In this document: piece by piece, positions 1 to 5,655 of the stretch | Layout of the letters: every line of letters begins with the position of its first letter | Position numbering within the stretch: position 1 is the first letter of the stretch | Assembly (NCBI GenBank): GCA_021823635.1 | Contig: JAKANT010000053.1 | Location: forward strand, 1 to 8,158 | Length of the DNA stretch: 8,158 nt | Direction of reading: 5' to 3' | From: Pseudomonadota bacterium | Lineage (GTDB): Bacteria; Pseudomonadota; Gammaproteobacteria; Burkholderiales; Burkholderiaceae_F | Translations under genes and position numbers: made by a program | The notes under the pieces: model-generated | What the model was told of the DNA's origin: nothing | Database searches by the model: none | The model's input: the letters and a program-made list of their open reading frames with translations, nothing else

Positions 1-1264
1 CGCCCAGGATGCCGCCCACGCCGTGCACGCCAAACACGTCGAGCGAGTCGTCGGCGCCGAGCATCCGCTTCAGGCCCGTGACGCCCCAGAAGCACACCAC
101 GCCCGCCAGCAGGCCGATGATCAGCGCACCCATCATGCCGACGTTGCCCGCCGCCGGCGTGATCGCCACCAGGCCCGCGACCGCGCCCGAGGCCGCACCC
201 AGCATCGACGGCTTGTCCTTCAGCGCCCACTCGGTGAAGGTCCAGGCGACGACCGCCGCCGCGGTGGCGAGGAAGGTGTTGAGGAACGCCAGCACCGCCG
301 CGTTGCCCGCTTCCAGCGCCGAGCCGGCGTTGAAGCCGAACCAGCCGACCCACAGCAGCGACGCGCCGACCATCGTCAGGCCGAGGTTGTGCGGCGGCAT
401 CGCTTCGCGGCCGTGGCCGATGCGCTTGCCGATCAGGTACGCGCCCACCAGCCCGGCCACACCGGCGTTGATGTGCACGACCGTGCCGCCGGCGAAGTCC
501 AGCGCGCCCCACTGCCACAGCAGACCGGCCTTGGCGTTCATCGCGTCGACCACGTCTTTGCTCGTATACGCGTCCGGCCCCATCCAGTACCAGACCATGT
601 GCGCGATCGGCAAGTACGAAATCGTGAACCAGATGACCATGAACACCAGCACGGCCGAGAACTTGATGCGCTCGGCGAAGGCGCCGACGATCAGCGCGCA
701 GGTGATGCCGGCGAAGGTGGCCTGGAAAGCGACGAACAGCAGCTCGGGGATCACCACGCCCTTACTGAAAGTTGCCGCCATCGCGAACTCGCCCTTGGCG
801 GCGTCGAACGTGCCGGCGAGGAACAGCCGGTCCAGTCCGCCGATGAAGGCGTTGCCCTCAGTGAACGCGAGGCTGTAGCCGTAGATGCACCACAGCACGA
901 CGATCAGCGAGAACGTCACCATCACCTGCATCAGCACTGACAGCAGGTTTTTCGCGCGCACCAACCCGCCGTAGAACAGCGCCAGCCCCGGCACCGTCAT
1001 CATGATCACCAGCAGCGTGGCGACGATCATCCAGGCGACGTCGCCCTTGTTCGGTGTCGGCGCGGGCTTCGCTTCTTCCTTTTTCTCTTCCGCCTTGGCC
1101 TCTTCCTTCTTGGCCTCGGCCGCCGCCGGCGCCGCGTCTTCCTTCTTCGCTTCGTCTTTCTTCGCTTCGGCGGCCGGCGCGGTCTGTGCCAGCGTCGCCT
1201 GCGGCGCGGTCGCGCCGACGATCAGTGCTGCTGCCGCCAGAAGAGTCGCGATCAATTTCTTCAT
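1..1264 (-). CDS. amtB: Ammonium transporter AmtB (3' end beyond left edge)
   Basis: Inner-membrane channel of the Amt/Mep/Rh family that conducts ammonia/ammonium into the cytoplasm. 421 codons are visible, and the C-terminal tail is cut by the left edge. Residues 1-26 form a signal peptide (MKKL start, hydrophobic core, cleavage probably after ...ATLA). Residues about 31-70 are a Lys/Glu/Ala-rich linker, and the transporter domain begins near residue 74. Family pore residues are present: Phe184 in ATFAGIT (outer gate), Trp225 in AHMVW, Asp256 and the first pore His264 in LDFAGGTVVHINAG, the GWFGFNAGS block at 307-315 (second gate Phe and Ser), and the second pore His414 in FGVHGVGG. The gene starts 18 nt after glnK ends, with a modest GGGGA ribosome site, so the two are surely co-transcribed. 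The identification is firm; only the end is missing. Confidence 0.97.
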   Translation of the reverse strand, partial: MKKLIATLLAAAALIVGATAPQATLAQTAPAAEAKKDEAKKEDAAPAAAEAKKEEAKAEEKKEEAKPAPTPNKGDVAWMIVATLLVIMMTVPGLALFYGGLVRAKNLLSVLMQVMVTFSLIVVLWCIYGYSLAFTEGNAFIGGLDRLFLAGTFDAAKGEFAMAATFSKGVVIPELLFVAFQATFAGITCALIVGAFAERIKFSAVLVFMVIWFTISYLPIAHMVWYWMGPDAYTSKDVVDAMNAKAGLLWQWGALDFAGGTVVHINAGVAGLVGAYLIGKRIGHGREAMPPHNLGLTMVGASLLWVGWFGFNAGSALEAGNAAVLAFLNTFLATAAAVVAWTFTEWALKDKPSMLGAASGAVAGLVAITPAAGNVGMMGALIIGLLAGVVCFWGVTGLKRMLGADDSLDVFGVHGVGGILG

Positions 1265-1282
1265 TTTGTCCCCAGCGTTGTG

Positions 1283-1621
1283 TTAGAGGGCATCCTTGCC
1301 GGTCTCGCCGGTGCGGATGCGCACGACCTGCTCGAGGTCGTAGACGAAAATCTTGCCGTCGCCGATCTTTCCGGTGCGGGCCGACGTTTCGATCGCTTCG
1401 ATCGCGCGCTCGACGATGTCGTCGGCGACCGCGGCCTCGACCTTGACCTTGGGCAGGAAATCGACGACGTACTCGGCGCCGCGATAAAGCTCGGTGTGAC
1501 CCTTCTGGCGCCCGAAGCCCTTGACCTCGGTGACCGTGATGCCCTGCACGCCGACGGCGCTCAGGGCCTCGCGCACCTCGTCAAGCTTGAACGGCTTGAT
1601 AATGGCAGTGATTAGTTTCAT
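1283..1621 (-). CDS. glnK: Nitrogen regulatory protein PII (GlnK type)
   Basis: Trimeric cytoplasmic PII signal protein. In this family it binds ATP/ADP and 2-oxoglutarate, is uridylylated by GlnD under nitrogen limitation, and blocks AmtB when unmodified. The 112-residue length is exactly that of the family. The T-loop carries the modification site Tyr51 in RGAEYVVDFLPK, and the second PII signature ARTGKIGDGKIFV is at 81-93, followed by the nucleotide-contacting RIRTGE near 101-106. The start codon is preceded by a strong GGAGGA ribosome site. Its place directly upstream of amtB makes GlnK the better name, although sequence alone does not separate GlnK from GlnB cleanly. Confidence 0.96.
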   Translation of the reverse strand: MKLITAIIKPFKLDEVREALSAVGVQGITVTEVKGFGRQKGHTELYRGAEYVVDFLPKVKVEAAVADDIVERAIEAIETSARTGKIGDGKIFVYDLEQVVRIRTGETGKDAL

Positions 1622-1639
1622 GGCTGTCCTCCGGGAAGG

Positions 1640-1659
1640 GGCGCCGCCGGCGCGGCGCC
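1640..1659 (-). other. GC-rich hairpin between torF and glnK
   Basis: A perfect 7-bp inverted repeat (GGCGCCG at 1640-1646 and CGGCGCC at 1653-1659) with a 6-nt loop lies in the 48-nt gap between the torF stop and the glnK start. No run of U follows it on the minus strand, so it is not a classical terminator. It could stabilise the upstream or downstream message, or set the ratio of porin to GlnK/AmtB by partial termination. The hairpin is seen directly; the role is inferred. Confidence 0.45.
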
Positions 1660-1669
1660 ATGGTCCTCT

Positions 1670-2428
1670 TCAGAACGACTTGGTGAGCGACAGCACCGGA
1701 CGCAACTTGCCGGCGGGCTTGGCCTCGGTGTCGAGGAAAAAGTCTTTCTTGTCCCCGCCGACCGCCGCCAGCCCCAGCACCCAGCCGGACGCGTCGTAGG
1801 TCATGCCGACCTTGTAATCGTAGGCGGTGTCCTTCGGCGCGCCGAGCTTCTTGTAGTTCTTGACCTTCTGGTAGCCGATGTGGCCCTGCAGCGCCACGCC
1901 GCCGCCGACGTCGAACGAAGCGGACAGATCGAGGTACTGCGAACCCTTGGTATCGATGCCCGGCGCGTTCAGGCCGAAGAAATCGGTGAACGAGTGGTAG
2001 AACTTCAGCGACACCGGCCCCATGGAGCCGCCGATGTAAGCCTCGAAGTTCTTCGCCTTGAAGGTCGGGATGTACTTGCCGGTACCCGGGTAGTAGTAGT
2101 AGATCGCGCCGACGTCGATGCCCACCGGACCGGCCTCGAACTTGTAGCCGCCGTAGAAGTCCATCTCGAGGCTCGCCCCGTTGTACAGCACGGAGGAGAC
2201 GTTCGAGTTCCAGTTGCCGAGGTAAAAGCCCGACTTGTGTGCGAAGTCGAACCCGCCCTGGAAGGCTGGCTTGTAGTCGGTCTGCGTGAAGCCGCGGAAG
2301 CGGTAGTCGGAAAAGAGGCCAGCGTTGCCCGTGAAAGTCATCTCGGGTTCCGGTTTCGCTTGGGCGAAGGCCGTGAGCGGAGTTGCGATCAAGACAGCAG
2401 CGGCGCAAGCGACATTGAGTCTTTTCAT
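1670..2428 (-). CDS. TorF family putative porin
   Basis: Predicted outer-membrane beta-barrel of the TorF (Gcw_chp, TIGR02001) family, whose substrate is not established. The 252-residue protein has a signal peptide at 1-22 (cleavage after TAFA). It then shows the family-typical start of the mature protein (TGNAGLFSDYRFRGFTQT, about 33-50) and many short alternating strands rich in Tyr, Phe and Gly. It ends in Phe (LTKSF), the usual signal for outer-membrane barrel insertion. The ATG is preceded by an AAGGGGAA ribosome site. It is the first gene of the torF-glnK-amtB unit, 48 nt upstream of glnK and directly behind a sigma-54 promoter, so its expression is probably tied to nitrogen supply. 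A role in passage of ammonium or another small nitrogen compound through the outer membrane is an inference from context. Confidence 0.88.
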   Translation of the reverse strand: MKRLNVACAAAVLIATPLTAFAQAKPEPEMTFTGNAGLFSDYRFRGFTQTDYKPAFQGGFDFAHKSGFYLGNWNSNVSSVLYNGASLEMDFYGGYKFEAGPVGIDVGAIYYYYPGTGKYIPTFKAKNFEAYIGGSMGPVSLKFYHSFTDFFGLNAPGIDTKGSQYLDLSASFDVGGGVALQGHIGYQKVKNYKKLGAPKDTAYDYKVGMTYDASGWVLGLAAVGGDKKDFFLDTEAKPAGKLRPVLSLTKSF

Positions 2429-2474
2429 GATTCCCCTTTCAGAAGCGGCGAGTGGACGTGCCGGAGGGGGTCTC

Positions 2475-2489
2475 GCAATCGGCGTGCCA
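2475..2489 (-). promoter_or_regulatory. Sigma-54 (RpoN) promoter of torF-glnK-amtB
   Basis: On the minus strand the sequence reads TGGCACG, four bases (CCGA), then TTGC. This matches the -24/-12 consensus TGGCACG-N4-TTGC in every fixed position, with the required 10 bp between the GG and GC pairs. Transcription would start near 2463, giving a leader of about 35 nt before the torF ATG at 2428. Such promoters need an enhancer-binding activator, for which candidate sites lie upstream. Match and spacing are direct observations; activity is inferred. Confidence 0.88.
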
Positions 2490-2540
2490 TGGGTTGGATG
2501 GCCATTTCGGGTGCAAATCCGTCACCCTCGGCGCTTGCCC

Positions 2541-2557
2541 TGCACACACGCGGGGCA
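2541..2557. promoter_or_regulatory. Putative NtrC binding site, proximal
   Basis: The 17-bp imperfect dyad TGCAC-N7-GGGCA has TGCAC at the left and GG.GCA at the right. It matches 10 of 14 defined positions of the NtrC consensus TGCACCA-N3-TGGTGCA. Its centre is about 86 bp upstream of the predicted torF start point, within the usual range for an enhancer-binding protein. It is weaker than the distal site, and the call rests on context. Confidence 0.5.
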
Positions 2558-2561
2558 ACGG

Positions 2562-2578
2562 CGCACACAGTTGGTGCG
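2562..2578. promoter_or_regulatory. Putative NtrC binding site, distal
   Basis: This dyad has a perfect TGGTGC right half-site and a GCAC left half-site, 10 of 14 consensus positions, inside a longer near-palindrome (GCGCAC at 2561-2566 and GTGCGC at 2574-2579). Its centre lies about 107 bp upstream of the predicted torF start point and 21 bp (two helical turns) from the proximal site. Both dyads would thus lie on the same face of the DNA, as expected for cooperative NtrC dimers. It also lies only about 40 bp upstream of the ubiK start codon. Confidence 0.6.
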
Positions 2579-2618
2579 CAAGCTCGGAGATAGACTTTTG
2601 CCGTAACTAGGAGCGGCG

Positions 2619-2864
2619 ATGGACGCGGCCACTTTCCTCGACGACCTGCAGCGCCGTATCGACGAGCTGCTGGCGCAGACGCCGGCGGCGGATCTGCGAA
2701 AAAACCTGCGCGCGCTGCTGGCGCAACAGTTCGCGCGGCTGGACTTGGTGACGCGCGAGGAGTTCGACACCCAGGCCAAGGTGCTGGCGCGCACGCGCGA
2801 GAAGCTGGCGGCGCTGGAGGCGAGCGTGGCCGAGCTCGAGGCGCGCGCCGCGCCGCCGCGCTGA
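2619..2864 (+). CDS. ubiK: Ubiquinone biosynthesis accessory factor UbiK (YqiC/BMFP family)
   Basis: Small accessory factor of the aerobic ubiquinone (coenzyme Q8) synthesis complex. In Escherichia coli it acts with UbiJ. It was earlier described as a membrane fusogenic BMFP protein. The 81-residue length fits the family. An N-terminal amphipathic helix (about 4-20) is followed by the conserved block ADLRKNLRALLAQQFARLDLVTREEFD (24-50) and a C-terminal coiled coil with Leu/Ala heptads (53-76). The ATG is preceded by an AGGAG ribosome site 5 nt upstream. It is divergent from torF and convergent with the next gene, 8 nt away. No convincing -10/-35 pair was found in front of it. Confidence 0.92.
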   Translation: MDAATFLDDLQRRIDELLAQTPAADLRKNLRALLAQQFARLDLVTREEFDTQAKVLARTREKLAALEASVAELEARAAPPR

Positions 2865-2902
2865 ACGCAGCGTCAGTGCGCGAGCGCGCGCGCGGCGGCG
2901 CG
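2849..2902. terminator. Inverted repeat at the convergent end of ubiK and the next gene
   Basis: Perfect 13-bp arms at 2849-2861 and 2890-2902, all G and C, enclose 28 nt that contain both stop codons of the convergent genes. It could terminate or block transcription from both sides. No T tract follows on either strand, and both arms are built from Ala/Arg codons rich in GC, so the match may arise from base composition alone. Confidence 0.25.
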
Positions 2903-3778
2903 CTTGCGTGCCACCGCGATGATCTTCGCGGCCACCGAGAGGTCGAGCTTGTCCAGCTCGGCCTTGAGGGCTGCGCGGTCCAGCACGCGCACACCGCGCT
3001 TCGCGCGGACCGCCTCCGGCGTCAGGCCGGCATCGGCGACCACCAGCACCCGGATCAGGCCGATCGAACGCGCCTGTTGCGCGAGCTGCTGCACGCGCTC
3101 TGCGGTGACCCGCTGCGTGCCGACGACGAAGGCATAGGCGCGCGCTGGATCGTCTTTGTGGCGTAACACCAATTCGATCGGCCGCACCACCGGCGAGGCC
3201 GGTGAACTGCGATAGCCACGCGCCTCGAACCACGCCAGCACCAGTTCACGCAGCGGCACGTCGTGGCCGGGGGCCACGACGGGTGCGGCAGCGGGCGTGT
3301 TCGGCATCGGTCGAGCTCGCGCCGGCGGCGCCGCGGCCATCGGCGCCGCGGATGCGGGCGCGGTAGGCGTAGACGGCGCGGCGGCGGAGGCCGGTCGCGG
3401 CGGCAACGTGTCGCCGGAATGGATGTTGGTGGGTTCTTCCAGTTGCGCGCGCGCCCGCTCCGCAACGGCCGCCGTTTCGTCGCGCAGCAGTTCTTCGATG
3501 TCCAGCACCTCGGCCACTTCGATGCCGCCGCGGCCCGGCATGACGCCGGTCGGAACGTTGGGCTCGAAGATCGTGTCGCCGGCCGGCTCCGACGCCTTGC
3601 CCGCGCCCTTGCCGTCGACGGCCGCGAGCGGGTCGCCGCCGCCGCGCACCGCCTCCAGAGCGCGCCGCTCCCGCTCGTCGGCCTCTGCACGGATGCGCCG
3701 CGCGCGCTGACGCGCCCAGATCGCCGTGAGGGCGATCAGTAAGACGATCGATCCGATCAATAGCGCGGTTGCGCTCAC
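2873..3778 (-). CDS. Membrane-anchored protein with restriction-endonuclease-like C-terminal domain
   Basis: A 301-residue protein of unproven function. Residues 4-22 form one membrane segment followed by an Arg-rich stretch (22-43), which suggests a cytoplasm-facing, inner-membrane-anchored protein. Residues 60-122 hold an acidic region with EVLDIEELLRDE. Residues 125-170 are an Ala/Pro linker. The C-terminal domain (about 172-285) has the pattern of Mrr-type nuclease folds: a helix ending in Gly-Tyr, a strand IELVL, a strand AYAFVVG, a helix with QQLAQQA, and a strand LIRVLVVADAGLTPEA. The Asp...(Glu/Gln)-x-Lys catalytic set is not evident (VGTQ where QxK would be expected), so it is probably non-catalytic. 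The start is GTG, the first start after an in-frame stop, with no clear ribosome site. The fold assignment is an inference from pattern only. Confidence 0.7.
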   Translation of the reverse strand: MSATALLIGSIVLLIALTAIWARQRARRIRAEADERERRALEAVRGGGDPLAAVDGKGAGKASEPAGDTIFEPNVPTGVMPGRGGIEVAEVLDIEELLRDETAAVAERARAQLEEPTNIHSGDTLPPRPASAAAPSTPTAPASAAPMAAAPPARARPMPNTPAAAPVVAPGHDVPLRELVLAWFEARGYRSSPASPVVRPIELVLRHKDDPARAYAFVVGTQRVTAERVQQLAQQARSIGLIRVLVVADAGLTPEAVRAKRGVRVLDRAALKAELDKLDLSVAAKIIAVARKRAAARALAH

Positions 3779-3880
3779 CGTATGCGGTCAGAAACGAGTT
3801 CGTCGGACCGGCATTGTGGCAGACGGACGGCCGCCGGCGCGTCGCCCGTGGCCGCGGAGGCGCGCGGGCGACGCGGCCGC

Positions 3881-4639
3881 TCAGCGTCCGCGCCGCTTCG
3901 CGCTCAGTGCGGCAAGCAGAAGCGCGATCCAGCCGAACGCAAGCGCGCCGCCCCCGCCCGGAGGATTCGCGCTGCTCGGCGGCGGCTGATCGCCGACCGT
4001 GCCGCTCAACTGCGCGGTACGCGTGACGTTGGTGCTGCCTTGCGTGTAAGGAAAGTTCAGCAGGGCAGACTTTGCCCCGGCCGTCGACGTCAGGAAGCTC
4101 ACGCTGACCGTGCAGCTTGCGCCGGCGGCCAGCACCAGGTTGTTGGCGCACGTGGTGCCGGCGCTCCTGATGCGGAAGTCGGCCGGATTCGCGCCGCTTA
4201 GCCCGACCGCGCCCAGCGTCAGCGGCGCCGTCGCGGTCACGGCATGGCGGAACGTGACCGTGGCCGGCGCGGTCTCGACGCCGGTCGCGCTGGCGCGGAA
4301 GTCCACCAGGTTGGGGCGCGCCTTCGGAACGTCGGCGATGTAGGCCGCGACGTCGTTTTTCTGCTGCTCGGTGAACCCTGCGTTGTATTGGCCCATCTGC
4401 GAGGGGTAGGCCGTGATCGCCTGCAGGAACCGCGCGCGCACGAGGTCGAAGTCGAGATCGCCGCCAGGGTCGATCGCGGCGCGCCGGTTCTCGACGTTGC
4501 CGTGGCAGGCGACACAGGGTTGCGTGGTACCGCTGCCGTTCTCGTACAGGCTCTTGCCGGCGACCGGGTTGCCTTGCGCCTGCGCCGCGCTCGCCAGCGC
4601 GAACAGGAAGAGGGCCATTGAGATGACCGCGGGTTTCAT
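3881..4639 (-). CDS. Exported c-type cytochrome with Ig-like domain and GlyGly-CTERM-like tail
   Basis: A 252-residue exported electron-transfer protein. It has a signal peptide at 1-22 (cleavage after AQA). A class I cytochrome c domain (about 23-105) binds one haem through CVACH at 42-46, and Met82 in SQMGQY is the likely sixth ligand; ending at AAYIAD is typical of the fold. Residues about 110-215 resemble the choice-of-anchor D/HYDIN-type Ig fold, with the usual NPADFRI and LAAGASCTVSVSF motifs and a probable Cys164-Cys176 disulfide. The C-terminus has four Gly (228-231), a hydrophobic stretch (232-246) and KRRGR, matching GlyGly-CTERM-type signals processed by rhombosortase. The protein is probably surface-exposed or lipid-attached. 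A GGGAGCGAGG ribosome site precedes the ATG. The redox partner is unknown. Confidence 0.9.
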   Translation of the reverse strand: MKPAVISMALFLFALASAAQAQGNPVAGKSLYENGSGTTQPCVACHGNVENRRAAIDPGGDLDFDLVRARFLQAITAYPSQMGQYNAGFTEQQKNDVAAYIADVPKARPNLVDFRASATGVETAPATVTFRHAVTATAPLTLGAVGLSGANPADFRIRSAGTTCANNLVLAAGASCTVSVSFLTSTAGAKSALLNFPYTQGSTNVTRTAQLSGTVGDQPPPSSANPPGGGGALAFGWIALLLAALSAKRRGR

Positions 4640-4800
4640 TGCCTCGCTCCCGAAAACGGCGTCGATTCTCTCCGAGCGTCGAGAAGGCGGTATCCGCCGG
4701 ACGGCCTAGCCGCTCGGGCGTTGCCGGCGTCGCGTCGCGTGCGCCGGAGCCGGCCGTTCGCGGTCACCTCCAGCGGCGATCGAAGCCGCAGGCCGGCCCG

Positions 4801-4806
4801 TACAAT
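4801..4806 (+). promoter_or_regulatory. comM: Possible -10 element of comM
   Basis: TACAAT, five of six bases of the sigma-70 -10 consensus, stands out in very GC-rich sequence 28 nt before the comM ATG. The start point would fall near 4813, giving a leader of about 20 nt. No good -35 hexamer is seen at the right distance, and no Shine-Dalgarno sequence precedes the ATG, so the call is tentative. The rest of the 194-nt divergent gap holds only a small hairpin (GGCGG-TAT-CCGCC at 4686-4698). Confidence 0.4.
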
Positions 4807-4833
4807 GCCCGCGCACTCCTTCGTTCGTCCTCC

Positions 4834-5634
4834 ATGGCGCTTGCCGTCGTCCGCAGCCGGGGACTGTCGGGCATGTTCGCGCCCGAGGTCACGGTCGAAG
4901 TCCACTTGGCCAACGGGCTGCCGTCGTTCACGCTGGTCGGTCTGCCGGATACGGAGGTCAAGGAAGCGCGCGAACGGGTGCGCGCCGCCTTGCAGAACAA
5001 CAAGTTCGAGTTTCCGTCGCGGCGCATCACCGTCAATCTGGCGCCCGCGGATCTGCCCAAAGAGTCCGGCCGCTTCGATCTGCCGATCGCGATCGGCATC
5101 CTGGTGGCGAGCGGCCAGCTCACCGGCCGTGCGCTGGACAAGTTCGAGTTCGTGGGCGAGCTGTCGTTGACCGGCGAACTGCGCCCGATCCGCGGCACGC
5201 TGGCGATGACCTACGCGGTGGCCAAGGTGCCGCAGGCCAAGGGACCGCGCGGCTTCGTGCTGCCCTACGAGAACGCCGACGAGGCGGCGCTGGTCGGCGG
5301 CATCGACGTCTTTCCGGCCAGGGACCTGTTGCAGGTGGTGTCTCACCTCGAAGCCGCCGCCGGCAACGGCCAGGCACGCGCGATCGCGCCGCACGTGGCG
5401 GCGGTGCGCCTGACGCCGCCCGCTTACCCGGACCTGTTCGAGGAAAGGCCCAAGTGGGAGGTGCTGGAGCGCCCCGATCCCTTCCGCGAGCTCGGGGATG
5501 CGATTCAACAACTCGCCCCGGCCACGGAGCCGCAGTGGCATCCGACCGTTCAGCAACCGCGGCAAGCGATTGCGGAGCCTTACCAGCCGAACCGCCCCAC
5601 TTTGCCTCTTGGGTTCGCCATGCCGGAGTTTTAA
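4834..5634 (+). CDS. comM: Truncated ComM/YifB N-terminal domain joined in frame to an unrelated tail
   Basis: ComM (YifB, Mg-chelatase-like AAA+ family) is a hexameric helicase that promotes branch migration in natural transformation; family members are about 500 residues. Here residues 1-201 are clearly ComM: the MALAVVRSRGLSGM start, VEVHLANGLPSFTLVGLPDTEVKEARERVRAAL written across 21-53, ITVNLAPADLPKESGRFDLPIA across 65-86, and the family linker ending in YPDL (198-201). The AAA+ core that should follow (a GQ..AKRALE block, Walker A, Walker B) is absent in all three frames. Instead come 65 Pro/Gln-rich residues that I do not recognise, ending in FAMPEF and a TAA. As read, the product cannot be an active helicase. 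The ATG at 4834 is chosen because the family starts there; the frame is open further upstream to 4639. Confidence 0.85.
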   Translation: MALAVVRSRGLSGMFAPEVTVEVHLANGLPSFTLVGLPDTEVKEARERVRAALQNNKFEFPSRRITVNLAPADLPKESGRFDLPIAIGILVASGQLTGRALDKFEFVGELSLTGELRPIRGTLAMTYAVAKVPQAKGPRGFVLPYENADEAALVGGIDVFPARDLLQVVSHLEAAAGNGQARAIAPHVAAVRLTPPAYPDLFEERPKWEVLERPDPFRELGDAIQQLAPATEPQWHPTVQQPRQAIAEPYQPNRPTLPLGFAMPEF

Positions 5635-5655
5635 TCCAAAGCGTGAGGCCGAACG

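Noticed and set aside
9..940. Two long plus-strand open frames opposite amtB
   Set aside because: They are antisense shadows of amtB; they are rich in Arg, His and Pro or Ala and Ser, as expected from reading GC-rich codons backwards, while the minus strand gives a clear AmtB.
2507..2526. GGGTG...CACCC inverted repeat as a third NtrC site
   Set aside because: The half-sites are in the opposite orientation (GGTG then CACC) to the NtrC consensus (GCAC then GTGC).
2571..2596. Sigma-70 promoter for ubiK (TTGGTG and TAGACT)
   Set aside because: The hexamers match poorly and are only 14 bp apart, so they were not called.
3246..4151. A 301-codon minus-strand frame spanning two genes
   Set aside because: It overlaps the endonuclease-like gene and the cytochrome gene in another frame and has an Arg/Ala-rich composition without recognisable motifs.
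5425..5480. Frameshift as the cause of the comM break
   Set aside because: The two other plus-strand frames after 5436 were read and neither continues the ComM AAA+ domain, so a base insertion or deletion does not explain the loss.
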